Counted from the stretch's first letter, positions 43,266-54,308 are shown. The stretch is DNA of 64,000 bases from Armigeres subalbatus (GCF_024139115.2 NC_085139.1:255040067-255104066), one strand, 5' to 3'. The notes: generated from the letters alone by a model not told the origin. A program made the numbers and translations.

Positions 43266-46200
43266 TTTTTTTTTTAACTATTGTATTTATTTGGCAGGCT
43301 CAGGCGTGTATAACACTTAACGGAGCCGAGACTCTTAATGATATTTACAATCGATATCATCTTATTATCAACAGTTAGTAAGGGAAAGGGACAAAGACCA
43401 AGATACTCGTGGCGACTCAAGGTTAGATTGCGTAATTTGGTGATGGACGGGGTTGGGATTTAGGTTTGAGGTATTTCAGCTGCTCATCCGGGTATTTGAC
43501 GTCATGTCTGGTTTGGCGTAGCGTCGTGCTCGGGTTTTGGTTCTTCAGGGAGCATCTTCCGGATGGCCAGAGCTTCATGGTACACGAAACAATGAGACAG
43601 AGACAAGAAAAAAACTGAGAAAGAAAAAATTGAAGTATTAAACTTTGATGTCAGACGAGCAAAGAAAGGCATAGATGGCCTGCAAATACACCACATCGCG
43701 ATCTCCCAAAACACCTCTTAGTTCCCGGAAGGGTTGTTTACCTCGGGCCACAAGGGTATCCAATAGTTGCTCTCTTGAGGCGCCATTTTCCGTGCAATAC
43801 CAAACTACGTGATCGATGTCATCGTAACCGGCTCCGCACCTACAAAGATTGCTATCGACCAGGTTAATTCTATAGAGATGTGTGTTTAGTGAATAGTGAT
43901 TGGACATAAGCCTCGACATCGTGCGAATGAAGCCTCGGCTTAAGTCCTCACCTCTGAACCACGCTCGCGCAGAAACTTTAGGAACTATGGAAAATAGCCA
44001 CCGTCCAAGTTCATTGTGTGACCAATTCATTTGCCAATTTTGAAGAGTACTCTGACGGACTAATGGGAAAAACTCGTTGTTCGAGATTTGTCTATCATAA
44101 ACTTCACCTTCCTGTGCGCCCACCTTTGCTAGCGAGTCCGCCTTCTCGTTGCCATAGATTAGGCAATGGGACGGGACCCATACAAAGGTAATCTTGAATG
44201 ATCTTTCGACCAAATCACGCATCTGCTCTCTTATGATTGTAAGAAAGTAAGATGCGTGCTTAACAGGTTTCATCGACCGGAGTGCCTCGATAGAACTAAG
44301 ACTATCCGAGAAGATGAAATAATGGTCTACGGGCTGATCGGAAATTATCCCCAAAGCGAAGTTAATTGCTGCCAGCTCAGCAACATAAACCGAACACGGT
44401 TCCTGAAGTTTTCGGAAGGTGGTTGAATTTACATTGAAGACACCGAAGCCAGTGGATCCGTTGATGCGAGAACCATCAGTGAAATATCTGTTGTTGCAAT
44501 TGACATGTTCGTATTTTTCTGAAAAAATGGAGGGAATAGTTATTTGTCGAAGATGATCTGGTATTCCTTGAATTGAATGTTTCATGGACAGATCGTATTC
44601 AATTGAGGAACTGTCGTTGATGAAGTGGGCTCGAGGTGGATTATAACATGGAAGACAAAGATCTGACGATATGTAGGTGAGGTAGACCCTCAGGAATCTT
44701 GACTGACGAATCAGTTCAAGCATATTATCGAAATTTTCTAAGACAAGTGTGTTACTTGTTCCACATTTGATCAGTATTCTAAGTGAGAGTTCCCAGAAAC
44801 GGTGCTTTAAAGGAGTGACTCCAGCAAGTACCTCCAGGGTCATGTTATGCGTTGAATGCATGCAGCCAAGGGCAATACGCAAACAACGATATTGAATTCG
44901 TTCCAATTTGATTAGGTGGCACTCAGCTGCTGAGAGGAAGCAGAAAGAGCCATACTCTAAAACAGAGAGAATAGTCGTTTTATATAGTTTGATGAGGTCT
45001 TCCGGGTGAGCACCCCACCATGTTCCGGAAATAGAACGTAGAAAATGAATCCTTTTCCGGCATTTTTGTATCAAATACTCAATGTGGAGTTTCCAGGTAC
45101 ATTTGGAATCAAACACGACCCCAAGGTATTTAGAAGATAAAGATTGGTTGATGTCATCATTCAACAGCTTTAGTTTCAGTTGAGCAGGGTACCGCTTCCT
45201 AGTAAACACAACCAACTGAGTTTTTTGCGGTGAAAACTCGATCCCTAAATGTCTGGCCCAAACAGTCAGATTATCCAGGGTACTTTGCAATGGTCCTTGC
45301 AAGACAGCTGCACATGGACCTCTTAGAGAGACCACAGCATCATCTGCAAGTTGTCTGAGCGTGCATTGTCCTTCCAAACAATTGTCAATATCTTTAACAT
45401 AGAAATTATAAAGCAAGGGACTTAAACATGATCCTTGGGGAAGGCCCATGTAACTATTTCTGGAAGTTGTCAGAGTGCCGAGAGTAAAGTCCATATGTTT
45501 TACTGACAACAAATTGTACAAGAAATTATTCAAAATAACGGGTAATCCACTACTGTGCAAATTTTCCGACAGTACTTCTATGGAAACAGAATCAAAAGCG
45601 CCCTTAATATCCAAGAAAACTGAAGCCAGTTGCTCCTTGTGCGCATAGGCCAGCTGTATATCTGAAGAGAGCAACGCTAGACAATCATTTGTTCCTTTAC
45701 CTTTTCGAAAACCGAACTGAGTATTTGACAGTAATGCATTTTGCTCGACCCAATGGTCGATTCTTGAAAGGATCATTTTTTCCAATAATTTTCTCATGCA
45801 GGATAGCATGGCAATCGGTCGGTATGAATTGTGATCAGACGCTGGTTTCCCAGGCTTTTGAATAGCTATTACTTTCACCTGTCGCCATTCAGGTGGCACA
45901 ATGTTGTACTCCATGAAACAGTTGTACAGGTCAAGTAATCGTCTTTTTGCGATATCTGGGAGATTTTTAAGAAGATTGAATTTGATGTTATCGCATCCCG
46001 GAGCAGAGTTATTCGATGACAGAAGAGACATAGATAGTTCCAGCATTGAGAATGGTCCACCCAATGAACCGGGATCAGTGAATGATTCTCGAAATAGCGG
46101 TTCTGCTGGTACGGAATCTGGACAGACCTTTTTTGCGAAGTTGAATATCCATCGATTGGAGTATTCTTCACTCTCGTTGGTGGAAATGCGGTTCCGCATG

Positions 46201-46343
46201 TTGCGGGCCGTTTTCCAAAGTGTTGTCATTGAGGTTTCTCGTGATAGTCCCTCGACAAAACGTCGCCAGTAGCTACGTTTTTTAGCCTTGAGAAGATTTT
46301 TGAGCTTTCTTTCAAGCCTCAAATACTCTTCAAAAAGCTCAGC
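43266..46343 (-). mobile_element. I-like LINE, 5'-truncated, 13-bp target duplication
   Basis: AACACGTTTATTT lies at 43253-43265 and 46344-46356. The 3' UTR is about 370 bp and ends CCAAATAAATACAATAGTT plus poly(A). It inserted into the 3' UTR of the L1-like LINE. Confidence 0.9.
43638..46343 (-). CDS. I/LOA-type LINE ORF2: RT and RNase H, open over 894+ residues
   Basis: Reverse transcriptase plus ribonuclease H of a non-LTR retrotransposon; copies its RNA at the target site. RT blocks: HNSYRPIAMLSCMRKLLEKM, TQFGFRKGKGTNDCLALLS, SVFLDIKGAFDSVS, GLPQGSCLSPLLYNFYVKDI, and active site RQLADDAVVSL (LADD in place of FADD). RNase H: RYFTDGSRINGSTGFGVFN, VYVAELAAINFA, FIFSDSLSSIEAL and NEKADSLAK, all four acidic residues present. 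A cysteine-containing end (CRCGAGYDDIDHVVWYC) follows. The endonuclease is missing by 5' truncation. No frameshift or stop, so a recent insertion. Confidence 0.9.
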   Translation of the reverse strand, partial: AELFEEYLRLERKLKNLLKAKKRSYWRRFVEGLSRETSMTTLWKTARNMRNRISTNESEEYSNRWIFNFAKKVCPDSVPAEPLFRESFTDPGSLGGPFSMLELSMSLLSSNNSAPGCDNIKFNLLKNLPDIAKRRLLDLYNCFMEYNIVPPEWRQVKVIAIQKPGKPASDHNSYRPIAMLSCMRKLLEKMILSRIDHWVEQNALLSNTQFGFRKGKGTNDCLALLSSDIQLAYAHKEQLASVFLDIKGAFDSVSIEVLSENLHSSGLPVILNNFLYNLLSVKHMDFTLGTLTTSRNSYMGLPQGSCLSPLLYNFYVKDIDNCLEGQCTLRQLADDAVVSLRGPCAAVLQGPLQSTLDNLTVWARHLGIEFSPQKTQLVVFTRKRYPAQLKLKLLNDDINQSLSSKYLGVVFDSKCTWKLHIEYLIQKCRKRIHFLRSISGTWWGAHPEDLIKLYKTTILSVLEYGSFCFLSAAECHLIKLERIQYRCLRIALGCMHSTHNMTLEVLAGVTPLKHRFWELSLRILIKCGTSNTLVLENFDNMLELIRQSRFLRVYLTYISSDLCLPCYNPPRAHFINDSSSIEYDLSMKHSIQGIPDHLRQITIPSIFSEKYEHVNCNNRYFTDGSRINGSTGFGVFNVNSTTFRKLQEPCSVYVAELAAINFALGIISDQPVDHYFIFSDSLSSIEALRSMKPVKHASYFLTIIREQMRDLVERSFKITFVWVPSHCLIYGNEKADSLAKVGAQEGEVYDRQISNNEFFPLVRQSTLQNWQMNWSHNELGRWLFSIVPKVSARAWFRGEDLSRGFIRTMSRLMSNHYSLNTHLYRINLVDSNLCRCGAGYDDIDHVVWYCTENGASREQLLDTLVARGKQPFRELRGVLGDRDVVYLQAIYAFLCSSDIKV

Positions 46344-46384
46344 AACACGTTTATTTGAAAGACTACATTACTCAATTTGGTACA

Positions 46385-48477
46385 TTACAAATACGAACAA
46401 TTTAAAACGAAATCTAATGCTTCTGAAGATTTTTGATCATTGGCTTCTAAAATGAAATTTACATATACAATAAATATTTTTAGAGCTTGGTAGCTACATC
46501 TCCTATTCATATTTTCCAATTCCGGAAATCTCAGGCTGGTGAAAGACATCCTTCTACCTATGGTGGATTCCAATCGAGACTGAAGATGATTCCATAATGC
46601 ACTGGTGTTCCTACAGGTCGCGAATTTGTGCTCTAGATCTTCTTCTGAATTAGGGCAGTGTTGACAGCAAGGTGTTGCAATCCGGTTTTGTCGATGAAGT
46701 AGTCGAGCATGTGGAATTTTCCCATTTACTAACAGATAATACACTGATTGTTCCCTCGAGGTTAGTCCTCTCGTATTCAAGTTCTTCCACACTCTCCTCC
46801 ATGCGATGTTGGGGTTCTCTTCCATGATTTTCGGCTTTTTCAATTTATCTCGGAAGTGCTCGTGTAAAGTTGAAGCAGATGAGTTTTCTTTCAGTTGTGC
46901 AGGAAGGTATGGTATTACCTTGGCGAGGCTTTTCATGCACGGATATAGCGCCGGAATAGAAGCTATGTTTGGCGGGTTCTCCAGGCATTGGGAAAAAGAA
47001 TTAGCAAAAGGAGTTTGCTCGATTTCTCTCAAAAATCTCGACGAGAGAAGCGATTTGCATTTATGCATTGGAAGGTGCAAGTTTAAGCCCCCCATGTTTT
47101 TCGGTAGCGTCAGTTGCTCAATGGGAACTCTGGTTGGGAATCGTTCCCAGATGAAAGTTCCTATATACGAAGTCAAACGTGCCACACTTTGATTTGGGAC
47201 ACTTATCACCGATGACATAAACCAGAGTCTCGATGTAATGAATGTATTCAATACAATAACTTTCTGATGCAGCGTAAGGTTTCTTGACTTGAACATCCAC
47301 ATCAATCGAGATGTTTTTCTAATGATATCGCCCCAGTTGTAGTCGATCATATGTTTTAGTGAGTTGAAGAAAGTTACACCCAAAATTTTGATTGATTCCT
47401 GAGTTCTTGGCCAGCCAGAGTTGCTTACTTCTCGATGTGGTCCCAGGTTAACGGCAAAAGTTTTTCCCATGTTGAGTAAGGATCCGGAGATCCTCCCGAA
47501 CTCCCGGAATGCTTGTTGAATTTGCGTCAGTTTGCGTTCATCAGTGATCACTATAGATTTGTCATCAGCGTATGCTACCACGAGGTCCATTGGATCATTG
47601 CAAATAGTGCGAAGCTTTTCTAGGAGCGGATGGAGGTAAAGGACGAATAGGTGCATACTTAGGGGATCGCCTTGTCTTACGGAGCGTTGGATAGGAAAAT
47701 TAGGAGTGAGATTTCCATTAATGAGCAATCGAGATTTTGAGGTGGACATAATCTTCCCTAAGTACGAAGTACGAAGTTGGAGTTTAATTGAATGTTCCGC
47801 ATCACGCATCCATCAGATAGTTCTGATTCACTCGATCAAACGCATGATCAAAATCAAACGAGATCAGTTTTCCACACCTTCTTCTGCAATTGAGCTCTGC
47901 GATACGATCTTTTATTGCATGTAAAGCTTCAAAAATAGTTCTGTCAGAGTTCGAACACTTTTGGCTGGGGTTCAACAAATGGTTTTCAATCATGACTTTT
48001 TCCAAGCGCGTAATAGGTCTATATGCTTTAATCGTTTGATCGTCTGTCTTTTTTTGCATAGAACAATCGTGCCTTCACCAAATTTTTCTGGAATTGTTCC
48101 TTGCAAAGCTTCATTGATAATCATGTTGAGTTGAGGATGGATAATATCGAAAGCCTTCATGTAAAACTCTTTGGGAATTCCATCACATTCCGGCGACTTG
48201 CGCGATGCACTTGCCTTGATTTCGAAAAAAATTTCCATTGTTGTAATTTCATTCATCATTGCATTATTTGTGTATGAGTTGGGAGGGATGCTACGATTTG
48301 TATGAAAATTATTGCGAGTAGTCAAATGTTAACCCTCATACAAAGCTTTGAAGTAATCATAAACGTGATTTTCAATCTCAGTTCCATCAATTATTGAACG
48401 ATTTTCATGGGAAATTGCGTTTATTATAGTTTTTCTGCGGTAGCGATCACCTATCTGGAAAGAGGAGACTTTCTCAC
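46385..48477 (-). pseudogene. L1-like LINE ORF2, RT half (lightly damaged)
   Basis: Continues from the endonuclease at 54593 after the gypsy insertion. VSSFQIGDRYRRKTIINAIS, then SPECDGIPKEFYMKAFDIIH, LISFDFDHAFDRVNQNYL, SVRQGDPLSMHLFVLYLHPL and the active site VVAYADDKSIVI. C-terminal half typical of L1/Tx1-like elements: IKILGVTFF, TFIWERFP, LPKNMGGLNLHLPMHKCKSL, and a cysteine motif CCQHCPNSEEDLEHKFATC. A stop lies near 48330 and frameshifts near 48050 and 47810; the final 474 residues are open. Confidence 0.85.
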
Positions 48478-48761
48478 TGTAGGGTCCCACATCTACCGAT
48501 AGGTATCACGGTGGTGCCACACCTTGTTTGTATACTGACAGTTGTTCGAACGGTTAGGCATACCTTCATAACAGAGAGATATTGATGATGAGTGACAGTG
48601 AGAGGGAAGCAGGTATATGTTAGGGGGCAGAAAGTGTTGAGCAGCCGCAGAGAACGGTGGTATATCAGAGTGTCGGGAATAGATGTGAAGAAAGCCATTT
48701 ATAATAAACGTGATTATTATTTGTGAGTACAGTGTTTTATTTGAAGAAGCGGAACATTACA
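48478..48761 (+). repeat. 5' LTR of gypsy copy 3
   Basis: TGTAGGGTCC to AACATTACA, with AATAAA at about 48709. Identical to the 3' LTR over the first ~230 bases. Confidence 0.95.
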
Positions 48762-48764
48762 ACC

Positions 48765-48782
48765 TGGCGACGAGGATAAAGG
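48765..48782 (+). promoter_or_regulatory. primer binding site of gypsy copy 3
   Basis: TGGCGACGAGGATAAAGG three bases after the LTR; same core as in gypsy copy 2. Confidence 0.8.
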
Positions 48783-49223
48783 TTAGTGTTTTGTCTATGA
48801 ATATTATTCTGGATGAAAAAAATTGATGCTTGGCAAAGAAATAGCGTTGAAAAAAAATAAAATGGCGTCGGTCGGATGGAGTGCTTTATTCAACTCGGCA
48901 AACGGGTGATGAATTCAAAAAGCAAAGGGTAGTAAACAATAATAAAAAGAAGGGGTTATATATACGGTGAATGTTGGTATGGATGCGGTGTTAAGGGAAT
49001 ATTGGTGAAAAGAGGATGGAAGAATGAAGTAAGTAACAATGATTGTTCGTGACCGACAAATTTTCTCGCGCGTAGGGAAACTTTGGCTGCGCTTTGGGGC
49101 GGTAGATGGAGAGCAGGGTGGGAATGAGGATTCATTTTTATTGGCGGCCGAATGGATGGGCAGTGTACTGTGGTGTGGTCGTTTGGGGTGTTTTTGTTCT
49201 GTTGTGGCTAAGTGAACGTGGAC

Positions 49224-49640
49224 TGAACCAGTGGCGTTCATAGTGGACTGTAGTTTTGCCACCATGTGTTTACAATGGAGAAGTGAACCAGTAGCGTTCA
49301 CAGATTTGCATATGGACGAGGAGCGAAAAAAAATGAACCAGTAGCGTTCAAAGTGGTGGATTTTTTTGTACTTGTTGAGTTGAATTAGAACCAGCAGCGT
49401 TCGTGTGGAGTAGATAATTTAAGGAAGTTGGAGTTTGCATTGAGTTGGATAGTTTAAAGAAAACGACAGAAGTAGTATGTATGAACCAGTAGCGTTCACT
49501 TGGAGTTGGATAATTTGATGAGATTAACAAAAAGAAGGAATTTGAACCAGTAGCGTTCGCGTGGAGCTGGACGAATTGAGGAAAGTGACGTAGAGTTCCC
49601 GAATAAAAAAAAAACAAGTTTTAGCCAGTAGCGCTCAATA
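49224..49640 (+). repeat. seven copies of GAACCAGTAGCGTTC in the gypsy leader
   Basis: Near-identical copies start at 49224, 49284, 49334, 49387, 49482 and 49543, with a degenerate one near 49621. GAAC and GTTC at the ends are complementary, so each is a partial dyad. Most are followed by a related TGGAGTTGGATAATTTGA block, so the array derives from a ~55-60 bp unit. Lies between PBS and gag. Confidence 0.9.
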
Positions 49641-50216
49641 GTTGGACCTTTATTAAAATCTGTATGGCTGTATCAGAAGTTTATAAATGTAAGTATATTT
49701 AATAAAGTTCTGTGTAACCAAAGTACTGCCTCAATATGCGTATTTGTATCATGTTTCATTGAATGTATATCACTTTGACGCGGTTATGAGTAGAAGGGCA
49801 GAATATCACCTTACGGGTAGACTATATTTTAAAATGAATAAATTTCAAGAGTTGTTTAAAATTTTAGCAAATTGTAATTATGTACTGAAAAAAAAAATTA
49901 CTGTTGTACTGAGAAAATTATTCAGTATTGACCGTATTTGTTGAATAAAAGTATGATACTTTTGTTTTATATGCATCAGGAAATTATGCCTGAGATTAAT
50001 ATTGGTTGAGAATAATACATTCGTTTTCTTTGTTTTGAAAATATATAATATTTCAAACGGAGTAAAAAAAAACGGTGTAGAGTTTTGAGTGATAATCGAA
50101 AAAAAACTAAATTTATATAAGGGGTAAAGCCTTCATCCGACTTGATTATTGTTAGCTGCTATTTCAATAAATGTTTACACACAATAGTGATGCTGATAGA
50201 AGCATCTTGTTTACAG

Positions 50217-51223
50217 ATGGAGGAAGCACGACAAATTCCGCCTTTTCGATGTGAAGCAATTGAGAAAACAAGTTATCGCAAGCTTGGGAGGAATGGAAAG
50301 GCAGTCTGGAATTCTATTTCGAAGCGTATGCGATATCAGATCAGCGATTGATGAAGGCCAAGTTATTACATTTGGGAGGGATTGATTTACAACGAGTGTT
50401 CAAAAGTTTGCCGGATCATGATAAAGTTCCATTGGTTGCCGTGGAACCGAGAGTGTATGACATTGCAATTCAACTTCTGGATGCGTATTTTCAAGCGGGA
50501 AGGCAGTATATAATTGAAAGGAGAAAACTGCGTCAGCTCAAGCAAAAGGAGGGTGAAAATTTTGCGCATTTCGTTGTTCGATTACGGCAGCAGGCAATAA
50601 ACTGTGGATTTGATAAATATTCCAGTGAGGTCAGCGATATATTGAAGGAGATATATTTGATTGATGTGGTGGTAGAAAACTGTCGTTCCGATGAATTAAG
50701 AAGAAGTATTCTGAAGCGAGATCGATCTTTGCGAGAAATTGAAGAAATAGCAGGTAGCATTGAAGGAACAGAAGCACAAATGAAGAACCTGAAAGAGTCT
50801 GGGGTGGGAAAAGAAGCAGCCGTTTATGACGTAAGAAACAGAAACAGTGCAGGTAATCGAGCTGGATACTTGTCGAAAAGAGCTGAACTACCAAGACAGA
50901 TGAACCGCCCAGGTGGAGAATCTCGTTCTTCGTTGAGACTAAGTAGCCAAACTTGTTTCGCGTGTGGACAACAGGGGCATTTCTCTGCTTCTAACGATTG
51001 TCCTGCGAAAGGACGAACATGTCGCAGATGTCGGCGATTGGGCCATTTTGAGAAAACTTGCAGGAAACGTCGGTTTGAAAGAAGTGAGCCAATTGAACAT
51101 AAACGGGTTAACCAAGTGGAACCGTTTGAGGACAAAACTAATCAGGATGCAGAGAAGGTGGAAACCCCGGAACCGTCGGAAAAGTATACTACGCGTTTTA
51201 CGGAGGCAATAACTCTAACATGA
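50217..51223 (+). pseudogene. gypsy copy 3 gag (one frameshift)
   Basis: Capsid/nucleocapsid precursor. ATG at 50217 opens MEEARQIPPFRCEAIEKTSY; a one-base frameshift near 50290 (in GGG) moves to the frame EWKGSLEFYFEAYAISDQRL and MKAKLLHLGGIDLQRVFKSL. Two CCHC zinc knuckles near the end: CFACGQQGHFSASNDC and CRRCRRLGHFEKTC. Stops at TGA 51221-51223; protease lies in the -1 frame, overlapping, as in ribosomal-frameshift gag-pol arrangements. A possible slip site is GGAAAAG near 51177. An acceptor-like TTTACAG precedes the ATG. Confidence 0.85.
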
Positions 51224-51463
51224 TTCTTGGAAAAATTGGTGGCATTGCTGTAGAGCTGTTGGTTGATTCGGGTGCTGATGTTAATCTCATCAAACCGGAA
51301 ACATGGGAAGCTATGAAGCAGAAGAAAATTTCAGTAAAAAGTTCCGTGAAAGGAAGCTCGAAAGTGCTGAAAGGTTACGGTAGCGACAAGCCGCTTGTTG
51401 TAGTGGGATCGTTCGAGGCGGAAGTTGTAATCGGTGTAAAGAAAGTGGTTGCCGAATTTTTGT
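51181..51463 (+). pseudogene. gypsy copy 3 protease
   Basis: In the -1 frame to gag: FYGGNNSNMILGKIGG, then the aspartic protease site ELLVDSGADVNLIKPE (DSG). Ends early at VAEFL because of a frameshift in a T5 run at about 51460. Confidence 0.85.
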
Positions 51464-52140
51464 AGTACAGGGTGGACAGCGGATATTCTAGGAGATTACA
51501 CGGCGAAACAACTTGGCGTGCTGAAGGTTGGATTGAATATCAACCGCGTAAATGCGACGAAGGAACCGTTCAGCAAGATATCGGGAGTACAGGCACACAT
51601 TCGCGTTAACCCACACATAAAACCGGTGTTTCAACCTCTGCGCCGTGTTCCAATACACATGGAAGTGGCTGTAGATCGAAAAATAGAAGAGCTACTACGT
51701 CGTGATATCATAGAGCCTAAAATTGGTCCAACGTCTTGGGTTTCCCGCTCGTAGTAGTAGGGAAAGCATCTGGAGAACCTCGTTTGTGTTTGGACCTACG
51801 ACGAGTGAATGAGGCAGTTATACGCGAACGTTTCCCTATGCCGGTGGTAGAGGAATACCTGGCTCGCATTGGTCGTGGGAAAATTTGGAGTAAACTCGAC
51901 ATACGTGAGGCTTTTCACCAAGTGGAGTTGGCGCCGGATTCAAGAGACTTCACTACGTTTATTACAAACAGAGGGTTATTTCGCTTCAAAAGGATGCCGT
52001 TTGGATTGGTAACAGCACCTGAGATCTATCAACGAGTCATGGAAGAGCTGCTATCCGGATGTAAAGGTACTTATTGGTACCTGGACGATATTATTGTTGA
52101 AGGTGAAAATGAAGAAGCTCATAACAGAAATTTAAAGGAG
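51464..52140 (+). pseudogene. gypsy copy 3 RT, 5' exon-like part
   Basis: Frame resumes with ILGDYTAKQLGVLKVGLNIN, then HIKPVFQPLRRVPIHMEVAV and a C-run frameshift at about 51745. RT blocks: LCLDLRRVNEAVIRERFPMP, KLDIREAFHQVELAPDSRDF, FKRMPFGLVTAPEIYQRVME, and the catalytic WYLDDIIVEG at about 52077-52106 (YLDD). Ends NLKE at the border of the intron-like segment. Confidence 0.85.
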
Positions 52141-52226
52141 GTAAACTAATCTTGTTGTTTTCATTGTTCAAGTTTTATATGAGGAATGAATAAAGATTAA
52201 TTAATAAATTGACTAATTATTTATAG
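52141..52226 (+). other. 86-bp GT-AG intron-like interruption in gypsy pol
   Basis: Starts GTAAACTAAT and ends ATTATTTATAG, with a branch-like GACTAAT 12-15 bases before the end. 86 is not a multiple of 3, and it holds an in-frame TAA; removing it exactly joins NLKE to VLRRLKERGVEIN and restores the frame. Gypsy copy 2 has no insert at the matching place (LREVMKRL). Confidence 0.75.
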
Positions 52227-53061
52227 GTTTTAAGAAGACTCAAAGAGCGAGGAGTGGAGATCAACTGGGACAAGTGTGCTTTGGGATAATCTGAATTAGA
52301 TTTTCTGGGTCATCATATTTCGGAAAAAGGAATTAGCCCATCATTATCGAAAATTAAAGCAGTTTTGTCTTTCCGGGCGCCAATAACAGAGTCAGAAGTG
52401 CGGAGTTTCCTTGGGCTCGCAAACTACATGAATAAATTTATTCCTGATTTGGCCCACATTGCTCAACCATTACGTGAGTTAACCAAGAAAGGAGTTAAAT
52501 TTGTTTGGGGTCCTGAACAGAACACATCATTCGAAAAGATCAAGCTGTTGTTAGGCACTGAAGCGAGTTTAGGATTTTCAACCCTAGAGATCGTACAGCA
52601 GTTATGGCAGATGCCAGCCCAAATGGACTTGGTGCTGTTTTAATACAAACAGATGATACTGGTGAGTCGCGGATTATCTCTTACGCATCAAAATCACTAA
52701 CTGACACAGAGCATCGATACTGCCAAACTGAGAAGGAGGCATTAGCGTTAGTTTGGAGTGTGGAACGTTTTGGCATGTACTTGTATGGAGCATCCTTCGA
52801 TTTGATCACTGACTGTAAAGCCTTGGAATATTTGTTTACGCCGCGCTCTAAACCATGTTCAAGAATAGAGAGATGGGTGCTACGGTTGCAGTCCTTCGAC
52901 TATCAAATCGTACACGTACCGGGATACAAAAATATTGCCGATGCTCTCTCACGATTAGGAACTTCGGCTGCTATTCCATTCGATAATGAAGAGGAGATTT
53001 TATTCGAGAGGTTGCAGTTTATGCAGCTAATGCTTCTGCGGTTAAATGGGAAGACATCGAA
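52227..53061 (+). pseudogene. gypsy copy 3 RT end and RNase H
   Basis: VLRRLKERGVEINWDKCALG then a TAA stop (52287-52289), then SELDFLGHHISEKGISPS, EVRSFLGLANYMNKFIPDLA. After a T-run frameshift near 52577, RNase H: VMADASPNGLGAVLIQ (D), YCQTEKEALALVWSVERFGM (E), FDLITDCKALEYL (D), YKNIADALSRLG (D). Ends with a frameshift near 53061 before integrase. Confidence 0.85.
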
Positions 53062-54038
53062 AAGAAAGTTTATTAGATGCTGACATATGTGAAGTAATCC
53101 GAAAGATTCGATTGGGGGACCAACAAAATTTACCTCTAGCATACCGAGTTGTAGCTAACGAACTTTGTTCAATAAATGATGTTCTCATGAGGGTGGATCG
53201 AATTGTAATTCCGGAAAAGCTACGAGAAACCGTTCTGGAATTAGCTCATGAAGGACATCCTGGTATGCGATTAATGAAAAGCCATCTCAGAGCAAATGTC
53301 TGGTGGCCCAAAATCGATCAGCATGTAGAACGAGTTGTTAAGCAATGCAAAGGATGCACACTTGTCTCGACACCAAATGCACCAGAGCCGATGAACAGAA
53401 AGGATCTTCCAAACCAACCCTGGATAGACATAGCCGCTGATTTTCTTGGACCGCTACCTGAAGGTCAGTATCTATTGGTGGTTGTGGACTATTATAGTCG
53501 CTACATGGAGGTGGTGGAGATGACATCAATAACAGCGGCGGATACAATATCTGAATTGGCTACTATATTTGGCCGATACGGATTACCGATAACTTTGAGA
53601 GTTGATAACGGTCCTCAATTCTCCGAAAAATGTGAAGAATTTCGAGATTTCTGCGAATCTAATGACGTTAAGTTGATCAACACCATTCCGTTCTGGCCAG
53701 CGATGAACGGGGAAGTGGAGAGACAAAACCGATCATTACTCAAAAGGTTGAGAATAGCACAGGAGCTTGGGAAGAATTGGAGAGAGGAGATGAGGAAGTA
53801 CTTATTAACTTATCATTCAACCAACCACTCAACAACGGGAATATCACCAGCCGAATTGATGTTTGGTCGTAGAATTCGGACTAAGCTACCCCAAGTACCA
53901 GTGGAAAGAGCGGATGATGGAGAAATCAGAGATAGAGATGCGCTAGCAAAGGAAAAGGGGAAAATTTATGCAGATGGTAAAAGAAGGGCTGAAGAAAGTA
54001 GAATTGAAGTGGGAGATTCGGTGTTGGCAAAAGAATGA
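53062..54038 (+). CDS. gypsy copy 3 integrase, open over ~325 residues
   Basis: Inserts the cDNA into the genome. HHCC zinc domain: HEGHPGMRLMKSH and CKGCTLV. Catalytic core D,D-35-E: WIDIAADFLGPLPEG, LRVDNGPQFSEK and MNGEVERQNRSLLKRL. ISPAELMFGRRIRTKLPQVP follows. The frame ends VLAKE at 54038 because of an A-run frameshift; the C-terminal chromo-like end continues at 54035-54286 in another frame. Confidence 0.9.
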
Positions 54039-54286
54039 AGAAATGTAACAAACTAGAAGCAAACTATTCCCCTGAAGAGTTCGACGTTGTTAGGAAGCAA
54101 GGAGGAGATGTTACTGTAAGATCCAAGGTGACGGGGAAAGAATTTCGTCGGAATGTTGCACATTTAAAGAAAATGGAAACTGATTCGCCAGCAACAGATC
54201 AAGAGAAAAAACTGAACGATCCTATATCTAGACCCCCTAGAGCGAGAGCGGAACCATCTCGGTTCAAAGATTTTGTACCGCATTAA
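54035..54286 (+). pseudogene. gypsy copy 3 pol C-terminal tail
   Basis: KKCNKLEANYSPEEFDVVRK and TGKEFRRNVAHLKKME, the basic segment after integrase that ends pol. Stop at 54284-54286 just before the polypurine tract. Confidence 0.8.
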
Positions 54287-54293
54287 CTCTTTG

Positions 54294-54308
54294 AAGGTTA
54301 AGGGGGGT
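54294..54308 (+). promoter_or_regulatory. polypurine tract of gypsy copy 3
   Basis: AAGGTTAAGGGGGGT immediately before the 3' LTR. Confidence 0.75.

Noticed and set aside
48474..48698. 74-codon frame identical to one at 54305-54529
   Set aside because: It is the minus strand of the gypsy LTR, not a gene.
52601..52643. separate small gene at the RNase H border
   Set aside because: It is the same pol read after a one-base frameshift.
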